From Caulobacter mirabilis (lineage in GTDB: Bacteria; Pseudomonadota; Alphaproteobacteria; Caulobacterales; Caulobacteraceae): a stretch of 64,000 nt of DNA. The position numbers were made by a program, and so were the translations under genes. Numbering within the stretch: position 1 is the first letter of the stretch; each line of letters opens with the position of its first letter. The notes below the pieces were generated by a model. It was not told where the DNA came from. It was given only the letters and a program-made list of their open reading frames with translations, and did no database searches. Location of the stretch: assembly GCF_002749615.1 (NCBI RefSeq), contig NZ_CP024201.1, positions 3,410,001 to 3,474,000 of the forward strand. Reading direction: 5' to 3'. Shown here piece by piece: positions 47,352 to 54,483 of the stretch.

Positions 47352-47367
47352 TCATACCAAAGTATGA
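47352..47367. promoter_or_regulatory. palindromic FixJ-type box before the second hydrolase gene
   Basis: TCATACCAAAGTATGA has two perfect 6-base arms around CAAA. It is the most symmetrical member of the box family found at 11701, 41306, 44549 and 45235. It lies 120 bases before the ATG at 47488. Confidence 0.55.
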
Positions 47368-47487
47368 AGCGGCGACCATCCCGCACCATTGGCCCGGGGA
47401 CGGCTGCGTCCGATCATATCCCACGACGGAGAACCGCCACGATCGCTCGCGGGACCGCTGGACCGCGCGCCCAAGGGGAGACGCCTC

Positions 47488-48294
47488 ATGACCAAGACCA
47501 TCATGCTGATCCACGGCGCCTGGCTGAACGCGCGCAGCTGGGAAGGCTTCAAGGCCCGCTACGAAGCCCAGGGCTACACCGTGATCGCGCCGAACTGGCC
47601 GTTCGACGACCGCTCGCCCGAGGAGTTGCGCAAGGCGCCGAACCCGGCCCTCGCCAAGAGCGGCCAGAGGGCCATCCTCGACCACTTCGAAGCCGAGATC
47701 CGCAAGCTCGACGAGACGCCGATCCTGATCGGCCATTCCCTGGGCGGCGTGTTCGTGCAGCACCTGCTGGACCGCGGCCTGGGCGTCGCCGGCGTGGCCA
47801 TCAACCCCGCCCCGACGCCCGGCGTGCCGTTGGGCCCGCACGCCATTGTCTCGGCGCTGCCGATCTTCCTCGACCCGTTCAGTCCCTGGAAGACGAAGTC
47901 GATGAGCCGCGACTACTTCCGCAACCGCTTCGCGCAGACCGCCCCGCGCGATCGGGCCGACGCCCTCTATGACCGCTACGTCGTTCCGACCACCGGCAAG
48001 GTCTACTGGGACGGCGTCACCGGCGCCGTGAAACCGATCCAGTGGAACAACCCCAACCGCGCGCCGCTGCTGCTGATCGGCGGGGAGATCGACCTGATCG
48101 CCGACGCCAGCATGACTCGGGCGATCTTCGCCAAGCAGAAGCGCGCGCCGTCACGCACCGAGCTGAAGATCTTCCCCGGACGCTCCCATTGGACCGGGAT
48201 CGACGCCGGCTGGGAAGAGGTGGCCGACTACGCCTTGAGCTGGGCCCTGGCCAATCAGCGACGCCCGCTGGGATCTCCTTCGGCGGCCGCCTAA
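47488..48294 (+). CDS. alpha/beta hydrolase
   Basis: This is a 268-residue hydrolase of the lysophospholipase/esterase-like group. It shows TIMLIHGAWLNARSWEGF (oxyanion region), nucleophile Ser in LIGHSLGGVFVQHLL, acid Asp in LLIGGEIDLIAD and catalytic His in PGRSHWTGID. It has no signal peptide. AGGGGAG lies 7 bases before the ATG at 47488, so the longer frame upstream is not used. It follows the signalling cluster and its regulatory box, so it is a candidate output gene of that cluster. The substrate is unknown. Confidence 0.87.
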   Translation: MTKTIMLIHGAWLNARSWEGFKARYEAQGYTVIAPNWPFDDRSPEELRKAPNPALAKSGQRAILDHFEAEIRKLDETPILIGHSLGGVFVQHLLDRGLGVAGVAINPAPTPGVPLGPHAIVSALPIFLDPFSPWKTKSMSRDYFRNRFAQTAPRDRADALYDRYVVPTTGKVYWDGVTGAVKPIQWNNPNRAPLLLIGGEIDLIADASMTRAIFAKQKRAPSRTELKIFPGRSHWTGIDAGWEEVADYALSWALANQRRPLGSPSAAA

Positions 48295-48520
48295 CCCGGC
48301 GCGTCCGAAATACACCCTATGCGAGTGTTTTAGGTAGCACTTAATTCAAGGTTTTAACGGCTACTTGGACACGTAAAGCGCGTCCAGGGCGGCCGGATGT
48401 CGTGGGTCGGAGACCCGCGACGGTGGTTCAGCCGGTTCCGTCTCGAAGACGGGCCGGCCTGATCCGCAACCTCCTCCGAGCGGTCTGGACGGCGTCGTAG
48501 GCCTTTCTTGGAGACCCAAG
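48295..48520 (+). promoter_or_regulatory. long structured leader of the DUF4402 chaperone-usher locus
   Basis: No gene is seen in these 226 bases. GTCGTGGGTC/GACCCGCGAC (48399-48421, 3-base loop) and CCGTCT/AGACGG (48438-48452, 3-base loop, extended by CCGG pairs) form two hairpins. An AT-rich patch lies at 48326-48360. GGAG precedes the ATG at 48521. The hairpins may act in RNA stability or post-transcriptional control of the subunit gene. Confidence 0.4.
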
Positions 48521-49048
48521 ATGATCGTCAAGTCGCTCGCAGCCATCGCCGCTCTCGCCGTGGTCGCCGCCGCCGCGCCGGCGATGGCCCAGTCGGCCTC
48601 CACGACCGGCTCCGGCTCGATCACGGTGATCCGGCCTCTCACCCTGACCAAGAACGCCGACCTGAGGTTCGGGACCGTGGTGCGCCCATCGACCGGCTCC
48701 GGCACCGTGACCGTCAGCGCCGCGGGCGCTCGTTCCGTGACCGGCGGCGTCGTCGGACTGGCCTCCGGCGACACGCCCGCGGCGGCCCAGTTCACGATCG
48801 ACGGCGAAGGCGGTCAGTCGATCTCGGTGACCATCCCGGCCACCTTCTCCATCGCCAACGGCCCCGACAACCTGACGGTCACCACCTCCAACAACCTGGT
48901 CGGTTCGGCGTCCAGCCAGACGCTCAGCAACGCGCTGGGCGCGGCCGGATCGCTGGTCTTCCGGGTCGGCGGCAGCGTGCCGATCGACTCGACCACGGCG
49001 ACAGGTCTGTACACCGGCAACTTCACGGTGTCGGCGACCTACAACTGA
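48521..49048 (+). CDS. DUF4402 domain protein, probable major pilus/surface subunit
   Basis: This 175-residue exported protein has a signal ending AMAQ. The DUF4402 domain begins GSITVIRPLTLTKNADLRFGTVVRPSTGSGTVTVS and ends VDSTTATG-like then GLYTGNFTVSATYN, an incomplete-Ig-like beta fold with a C-terminal Tyr. DUF4402 proteins are found with chaperone-usher genes. Being the first gene, separated from the chaperone by 95 bases, it is probably the abundant subunit. It contains no Cys. Confidence 0.88.
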   Translation: MIVKSLAAIAALAVVAAAAPAMAQSASTTGSGSITVIRPLTLTKNADLRFGTVVRPSTGSGTVTVSAAGARSVTGGVVGLASGDTPAAAQFTIDGEGGQSISVTIPATFSIANGPDNLTVTTSNNLVGSASSQTLSNALGAAGSLVFRVGGSVPIDSTTATGLYTGNFTVSATYN

Positions 49049-49143
49049 TCCCCTTCGGGGGCGGGCGCCGCGTCTTCCTCGTTTCCCCCGACGAGGCGGA
49101 CGCGGCGCCCACGACCTTTCCGCCGGCCGAGGGCGTCAACGCC

Positions 49144-49968
49144 ATGTTCAAAACCCTGATCTTCGCGGCCCTGGCGGTTAACCTTGCGGCCGGCCCGGCC
49201 CAGGCCCAGGTCGGCGCCGACCTGAACATTTCCCCGAAGCGGGTCGTCTTCGACCCCGGCGAACGCAGCGCCACGGTCTACATCTTCAACCAGGGCGATC
49301 AGGAAGCGACCTACACGGTCGAGCTCGTCGATCGCGTCATGCTCCCGAGCGGCCAGATCATCGCCGCCGCCGACCATCCAGGCGCGACCGTGGCCTCCGC
49401 GGCCGACCTCATCCAGTACACGCCCCGCCGGGTGACCCTGCCCCCGCGCCAGAGCCAGGTGGTCCGGGTTCGCGCCCGCGCGGGCGGGGACGGCAAGCCC
49501 GAGCATCGCACCCACCTGACCGTGACCGCCCTCCCCTCCGAGACCGCCGGCTTCACGGTCGAACAGGCGGCCGGCCCCGCCTCGGGCGAGGTGTCCCTCA
49601 GAGTCGTCGCCCTGTTCAGCGTCAGCATCCCGATGATTGTCCGGGACGGCCCCGTCGACGCCCGCGCCGCCATCGAAAACGCCGTGATCAAAGCCGCCGG
49701 CGACGGCGCGGCGCTCAGCCTGGATCTCGTCCGCAAGGGCGCCAACTCGGTCTATGGCGACGTCGAAATCCGCGCCGGCCAGGGGGCGAAGACCCGAACG
49801 CTGGCGGCGGTGCGCGGCGTGGCCGTCTATCCCGAGATCGAGCGCCGCGCCGTCCTTGTCGCCCTTCCGGCGGACCTGCCGCGCGGCGAACCCCTGACCA
49901 TCCTCTATCGCGACGACGACGCTCGCCCGGGCGAGACGCTCGCGACAGCGACGATCGTCGCCCCGTGA
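49144..49968 (+). CDS. PapD-like periplasmic pilus chaperone
   Basis: This 274-residue protein has a signal ending AQA, then NISPKRVVFDPGERSATVYIFNQGDQEATYTVELVDR, the first Ig-like domain of fimbrial chaperones. The motif YTPRRVTLPPRQSQVVRVRAR corresponds to the conserved strand that donates a beta strand to subunits. A second domain ends TLATATIVAP. The start at 49144 follows the DUF4402 gene. The stop overlaps the GTG of the usher gene (GTGA). It should fold and deliver the DUF4402-type subunits. Confidence 0.88.
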   Translation: MFKTLIFAALAVNLAAGPAQAQVGADLNISPKRVVFDPGERSATVYIFNQGDQEATYTVELVDRVMLPSGQIIAAADHPGATVASAADLIQYTPRRVTLPPRQSQVVRVRARAGGDGKPEHRTHLTVTALPSETAGFTVEQAAGPASGEVSLRVVALFSVSIPMIVRDGPVDARAAIENAVIKAAGDGAALSLDLVRKGANSVYGDVEIRAGQGAKTRTLAAVRGVAVYPEIERRAVLVALPADLPRGEPLTILYRDDDARPGETLATATIVAP

Positions 49969-52685
49969 CAGGCGCCCAGTCCAGCAGCCTTGGTTTCATG
50001 GCGCTGGGCGCGGCGGTCGCCTCCCTCTCGGCAGGTCCGGCCGCAGGCCAAGCCCTGGCGCACGGTCTGGCCGTCGCGTCTGATCCGCAGCCGTTCGGCG
50101 TCGACGACCTGCTCTGGATGGAGGTGCGGACAAGCGACGCCGAGTTGGCCGAGTCGATGAACGTCTACGCCTCTCGCGCCGGCGTGTTCTTGCCGTTGGG
50201 CGAGTTCTCGCGCGTGCTCGACCTGGCGGTGGGCGTCTTCCCGACACAGAAGCGCGCGGAAGGATGGATCCTGTCCCCCGACCGGCCGCTGATCATCGAT
50301 CTCCCGGCGCGCCGGGCGACATTGGCCGGGCGCGAGATCGCCTTCAGTCAAGACCAGGCCGTCCTGTACGACGACGATCTTTATGTTCGAGCCGATCTGC
50401 TCGAACGCCTGCTGCCGGTGAAGATCAAGACCGATCGGAGCGCGCAGGTTCTGACGGTCACTCCGACCGAGGCGCTGCCTTTCCAGCAACGTCTCGCACG
50501 CGAGCGACGCCGCGCGCAGCAGGTCGGCGCAACCGACGAAGCCGCGCTTCGGATCGACACGCCCTATCGTCTGTTCACGCCGCCGGCCTTCGACGTCAAC
50601 ATCGGCGGCCAGATGACCCGCGACGGGGTCGATCAGGCCAGGCGCTATGATGTCCGCGCCGCCGGCGACCTGCTCGGCGCCGGCTTTGAAGGCTATGTCG
50701 GTTCCGACAACAAGGGTCAGGTCAACGACCTCCGCGTCCTCTTCAGCCGCAAGGATCCCGACGGTCACGCGCTCGGCCCGCTCGGCGGCACGCGCGCCGG
50801 GCTGGGGGACGTCTACAGCCCCTCCATGCCGATCGGCGCCGCCGGCGTCACGGGTCGGGGGGTCTTCTACAGCTCCGCGCCTCTCGAAGCGCTGGATCTG
50901 GCCACGCCCCTCGACCTGCGCGGAGAGCTGGCGGTCGGCGAAGAGGTCGAACTCTACGTCAACGAGATCCTGCAGGCGGCTCAGACCTCCCCCGACCAGG
51001 GCCGCTATCAGTTTCTCAACGTGCCGCTGGCCTACGGCCTGAACACGATCCGCCTGGTCTTCTACGGTCCACAGGGCCAGAGCCGCGAGGTCGTGCGCCG
51101 GATCAATTTCGGCGCGGGTCAGGTCGAGGCCGGGCGTCTGGTCGTTCGGATGGGCGCGGTGCAGCAGGGCCGGACCGTCTTCGACGTCGGCGACCGGGTT
51201 CGCCAACCCGGGGACGGCGAGCCCCGAATGGTCCTGACCGCCGACTACGGCCTCAGCCCCAGCCTGACGGCCAGCATCGGCGTCGCCCGCTTCACGCCCG
51301 GCGATCGCCAGACGCGCAGCCTCCTGACCGCCGGCCTGCGCGGCGCCTTCGGGCCGGTCGCCGCCCAGATCGACGCCGCCGTCGACGACCGCGGCGGACG
51401 CGGCGTCACGGTCGGCGCCGCGGCGCGTCCCTTGGGCGTATCCGTGGTGGCCCGGCATTCAGAGTACTCCGGCGGCTTCGTCGACGAGACCCGGCAACCC
51501 GGCGTCACCACCCTGGCGCTGCTGACCCGCGCCACCGATCTGCGCGCCGACGGCCAGATCCCGCTTCGGGGCGGGCTTGGCGTTCCGGTCTCCCTGAACC
51601 TGCGTCGTCAGGAACGGGTGAATGGCGACCGGCTGACCAACGCCGAACTGAGAGCCGCCGCCCCCATCGGTCGCTTCTATGTCTCCAGCAGCGCCCTCTT
51701 CGAGGGCGAGAAGAGCGGCGGCGTCAGCCGGAAGCGCTGGTTCGGTTCGACGGACCTGTCGACGCTCGTCTCGAGCCGGGTCCAGGTGCGCGGCGGCGCG
51801 AGCTATCAGATCTCGCCCGAGTGGAAGGTCGACGCCGCCTACGCCACCGCGGACTGGAGGATCAACGACCGCAACACCCTGCGGCTGGGCGTGGTGCGGA
51901 CCATGGGGCCGGCGCCGGAAACCAGCTACCAGGCCTCTCACCTCTGGCGCGCCAAACGGTTCGATCTGGCCGTCAACCTGTCCTACGACGCCGAGGCCCG
52001 CGAGTGGCGGATCGGCGTCCAGCTGGGCTTCGGCCTGCGCTACGACCCCTTCTCCTATCGCTACCGCCTTTCCAGGCCCGGCGTGGCGAACGGCGGCTCG
52101 GCGGCGATCAACGCCTGGATCGACGAGAACGGCGACGGGATCCGCCAACCCGACGAGGCCGCTCTGCCCAAGCTGGTCGCCGAGACGCCCGGCGGGCCGG
52201 CCGAGACCGACATGCACGGCCGCGCCATAGCGATCGGCCTTGGCGACAACGCCTCTGCCCGCATCCGCCTGAACCCCGAGGCGGTCGACGATCCCTTCCT
52301 CGTGGCCGGCGGGGCTTCGACCGTGGAGATCGTCCCACGCCCCGGCCGCACCGCCGTGATCGACTATCCCATGCAGCGGACGGCCGAGGTCGAGCTGACC
52401 GCCAAGGTCGTCCGCGACGATGCCCCGGCGCGAGGCCTGGCCGCCCTCAACGTCGAACTGGTTCCCCGGCAGAGCGGCGCCATCCTGAAGGGCCGCAGCG
52501 ACCACGCTGGCGTGCTGTACTTCGAGGGCGTGCGCCGCGGCGTCTACGACCTGCGGATCGATCCCGCGCAAGCCTCGGGCCTAGGGCTCAGCCTGGCGTC
52601 GCCGGTGACGGTCGTCGTGACCGCCAGCGGACTGGTTCGCGGCGGGGATGTCCTGGTCCGGGTCAAGGGGAAGCCCAGCCAATGA
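49965..52685 (+). CDS. usher-like outer-membrane protein
   Basis: This protein of 906 residues starts at GTG 49965, overlapping the chaperone stop. An exported N-terminal domain (GVDDLLWMEVRTSDAELAESMNVYASRAGVFLPL) is followed by a long beta-barrel with GYVGSDNKGQVNDLRVLFSRKDPDG, FYSSAPLEALDL and GEEVELYVNEILQAAQ...YGLNTIRLVFYGPQG, the usher plug-like region. After the barrel comes INAWIDENGDGIRQPDEAALPKL, whose DENGDGIRQPDE resembles a calcium loop. A carboxypeptidase-regulatory-like domain closes the protein. It is divergent from classical FimD ushers. It probably secretes the DUF4402 subunits. Confidence 0.8.
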   Translation: MTGAQSSSLGFMALGAAVASLSAGPAAGQALAHGLAVASDPQPFGVDDLLWMEVRTSDAELAESMNVYASRAGVFLPLGEFSRVLDLAVGVFPTQKRAEGWILSPDRPLIIDLPARRATLAGREIAFSQDQAVLYDDDLYVRADLLERLLPVKIKTDRSAQVLTVTPTEALPFQQRLARERRRAQQVGATDEAALRIDTPYRLFTPPAFDVNIGGQMTRDGVDQARRYDVRAAGDLLGAGFEGYVGSDNKGQVNDLRVLFSRKDPDGHALGPLGGTRAGLGDVYSPSMPIGAAGVTGRGVFYSSAPLEALDLATPLDLRGELAVGEEVELYVNEILQAAQTSPDQGRYQFLNVPLAYGLNTIRLVFYGPQGQSREVVRRINFGAGQVEAGRLVVRMGAVQQGRTVFDVGDRVRQPGDGEPRMVLTADYGLSPSLTASIGVARFTPGDRQTRSLLTAGLRGAFGPVAAQIDAAVDDRGGRGVTVGAAARPLGVSVVARHSEYSGGFVDETRQPGVTTLALLTRATDLRADGQIPLRGGLGVPVSLNLRRQERVNGDRLTNAELRAAAPIGRFYVSSSALFEGEKSGGVSRKRWFGSTDLSTLVSSRVQVRGGASYQISPEWKVDAAYATADWRINDRNTLRLGVVRTMGPAPETSYQASHLWRAKRFDLAVNLSYDAEAREWRIGVQLGFGLRYDPFSYRYRLSRPGVANGGSAAINAWIDENGDGIRQPDEAALPKLVAETPGGPAETDMHGRAIAIGLGDNASARIRLNPEAVDDPFLVAGGASTVEIVPRPGRTAVIDYPMQRTAEVELTAKVVRDDAPARGLAALNVELVPRQSGAILKGRSDHAGVLYFEGVRRGVYDLRIDPAQASGLGLSLASPVTVVVTASGLVRGGDVLVRVKGKPSQ

Positions 52686-53215
52686 TCCGCGTCCTGCTCC
52701 CCCTCCTGCTCGCGGCAGGTCTCGCCCTCGCCCCCGGCGCGGCGTTGGCCCAGATCCAGGTGACGCCGGCCACGGCGCCGGTCCTTGGAACCACGATCCG
52801 AGGCAGCAGCGTCACCGTGTTCAGCATCTCGACGACCGGGGTGGTCACCCGCCTCTCCGGCAACGGCATTCGGATGTCGAGCGCCTCGGTGACGGTTCCG
52901 ACCATATCGTTCAACTGCGGTCTGCTGAACCTTTCCGGCCTGTGCGCCCTGCGGCAGCTCCGGGTGACGATCATCCCCCTGGCCGGTTCCGGGCCCGCCA
53001 GCATCGTCAAGCTCCGGGTCGGCGGCCTGACGGGGACAACCTACGTCGGCGGTTCACCACCGCCGGAGGGAACGTCCGTCACGTTCGACGTCAACGCCCT
53101 GGGCCTGTTGTCGACCGCATCCTTCCAGCTGGGCATGGACGTCCAGCTGGCGGCCAATGCGACTCCGACGGGGCTGCAGAGCTTCGCCTATCAGGTTACG
53201 GTGACCATGCTATGA
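52682..53215 (+). CDS. DUF4402-like exported subunit (minor pilin candidate)
   Basis: This 177-residue exported protein has a signal ending AALAQ. It contains TISFNCGLLNLSGLCALRQLRVTIIPL, with two Cys likely to form a disulphide. The end reads VDVQLAANATPTGLQSFAYQVTVTML, a terminal strand like that of chaperone-usher subunits. The ATG overlaps the usher stop (ATGA) and its own stop overlaps the next ATG. Unlike the first subunit it has cysteines, so it may be a minor or tip component. The assignment to DUF4402 is by pattern only. Confidence 0.65.
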   Translation: MIRVLLPLLLAAGLALAPGAALAQIQVTPATAPVLGTTIRGSSVTVFSISTTGVVTRLSGNGIRMSSASVTVPTISFNCGLLNLSGLCALRQLRVTIIPLAGSGPASIVKLRVGGLTGTTYVGGSPPPEGTSVTFDVNALGLLSTASFQLGMDVQLAANATPTGLQSFAYQVTVTML

Positions 53216-53694
53216 GCCGCTGGTCGCCCACCTTCCTCGCGGCGGTCGCCGCCGTCATCGCCACCCCGACCCTGGCGTCGCCGCACGAGATCGCGCCGTC
53301 GGCGCAAGCCGAAGCCGCCCTCGAGGTCGTTCGCGGCCTGAACGTGGTGTCGATGCGGCCGATGCGTCTCTCGCCGCACCCGCCCCGGGCGCGTGACGGG
53401 GTCCAGGGCGGCGCCCTGGCCGACGCGCCGGCGATCATCCGGATCAGCGGCGACCCTGGTCGCCTCTATCGCATCCGGATGCCGCGCATCCTGCTTGCCG
53501 ACGACAGTCTCGCCGTGATCGAGGAGCTGCGGGTCTGGAGTCTCGGCTCTGGCGACATCACCCAGAGCCGGGTCGCGCAGGTCGGCCCCGGCGGACGGGA
53601 CGTTCTGAGGGTCTCCGGCCGCCTGCGCCTGCTTCGGCCGGAAGCGGCCAGGGCGATGTTCGCCACCCTGCCGATCAGCATCGACTACGAATAG
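53212..53694 (+). CDS. exported DUF4402-like protein, last gene of the chaperone-usher locus
   Basis: This 160-residue protein has a signal ending TLAS. It contains VVRGLNVVSMRPMRLS, PAIIRISGDPGRLYRIRMPRILLADD and the C-terminal strand TLPISIDYE, ending in a Tyr-containing beta strand as in DUF4402 subunits. The ATG overlaps the preceding stop, so it belongs to the operon. It is probably a second minor subunit. The family match is tentative. A terminator-like hairpin follows at once. Confidence 0.65.
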   Translation: MSRWSPTFLAAVAAVIATPTLASPHEIAPSAQAEAALEVVRGLNVVSMRPMRLSPHPPRARDGVQGGALADAPAIIRISGDPGRLYRIRMPRILLADDSLAVIEELRVWSLGSGDITQSRVAQVGPGGRDVLRVSGRLRLLRPEAARAMFATLPISIDYE

Positions 53695-53695
53695 C

Positions 53696-53723
53696 GGCCG
53701 ATGCGGCCGTGACCGCATCGGCC
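53696..53723. terminator. terminator-like hairpin after the chaperone-usher operon
   Basis: GGCCGATGCGG (53696-53706) pairs perfectly with CCGCATCGGCC (53713-53723) with a 6-base loop. It lies between converging genes. No strong T-tract is present on either side. Confidence 0.6.
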
Positions 53724-53731
53724 AGTCGGTA

Positions 53732-53920
53732 TCAGGACTTGGCGCCCTTGGGCGTGGCGGCCGCCACGCGGTGCGTCTTGTGCTTCTTGTGCATCGGCTT
53801 GGCGTGATGAGCCGTCTTGGCCGCGGGAGCCGAGGCCGAAGCGGGAGCCGCGGCGTAGGCGGCGCCGCTCGCCAGGAGGGCGGTCGCGGCGGCGGCGCCG
53901 ATGAGGATACGCAGAGTCAT
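53732..53920 (-). CDS. small exported His/Lys-rich peptide
   Basis: This 62-residue protein has a signal peptide (LIGAAAATALLASGAAYA). The mature part of about 38 residues is rich in Ala, Pro, His and Lys, including HHAKPMHKKHKTHR. Such peptides can bind metal, or nucleic acid and polyanions, but I do not recognise a family. It has no neighbours in the same direction and has its own promoter region. The compositional signal plus a clear signal peptide makes it a real small gene candidate. Confidence 0.6.
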   Translation of the reverse strand: MTLRILIGAAAATALLASGAAYAAAPASASAPAAKTAHHAKPMHKKHKTHRVAAATPKGAKS

Positions 53921-54102
53921 TGAGAGCCTCGCAACATGTCGAACGACGGGCTTGTCGCCGTCGTGCTCATGGGAAGCCCGCCGCCCGTCCGGCGTCGGTC
54001 CGCCGACTTACAAATCTGCCAGCTGATATGCGTCTCCCTACCTCGGAGGTGATTGGCCCGGGCGAGGCCGGGCGCGATGGTGCCCCCACGAGGAGCAAGA
54101 CC

Positions 54103-54483
54103 ATGAGCATCACCTACGTCATCGGCTTCCAAGTCCGGCCGCAGCAGTTCGAGCGCTTCAGATCCTTACTCGACGGCGTCCTCGACGCGATGCGCCATGA
54201 GCCGATGTTCGTGTCCGCCACTCTGCATCGCGCCCCGGAAGACCCCTGCCGGCTGATGCTCCACGAGACCTGGGCCGATCACCAGGACGTGCTCGACGTG
54301 CAGTTGAAGCGGCCCTATCGGACGGCCTGGCACGAGGCGCTCGAGGAGGTTCTGGAAGGGCCGCGCAAGATCGAGGTCTGGGAGCCCCTGCGCAGCGACG
54401 GCCGAGGCGCTTTCGATCTGGTGGCGAAGTCGCCGCCAACTTCAGAAGCGTCGTTTCAACACCAGACGAACGCTTCTGCCTAA
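54103..54483 (+). CDS. antibiotic-biosynthesis-monooxygenase (ABM) domain protein
   Basis: This 126-residue protein has MSITYVIGFQVRPQQFERFRSLLDGVLDAMRHEPMFVSATLHRAPEDPCRLMLHETWADHQDVLDVQ, the ferredoxin-like ABM fold with the typical FxxxxTWxD-like segment. ABM proteins are small dimeric quinol oxidases or monooxygenases, or haem-degrading enzymes. Which applies here is not readable. AGGAG lies 8 bases before the ATG. The last 42 bases overlap the 3' end of the converging TonB-receptor gene. The C-terminal 20 or so residues are extra and low in complexity. Confidence 0.8.
   Translation: MSITYVIGFQVRPQQFERFRSLLDGVLDAMRHEPMFVSATLHRAPEDPCRLMLHETWADHQDVLDVQLKRPYRTAWHEALEEVLEGPRKIEVWEPLRSDGRGAFDLVAKSPPTSEASFQHQTNASA

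Noticed and set aside
48399..48452. Riboswitch before the DUF4402 gene
   Set aside because: Only two simple hairpins are visible. No known riboswitch core could be recognised, so it is described only as a structured leader.
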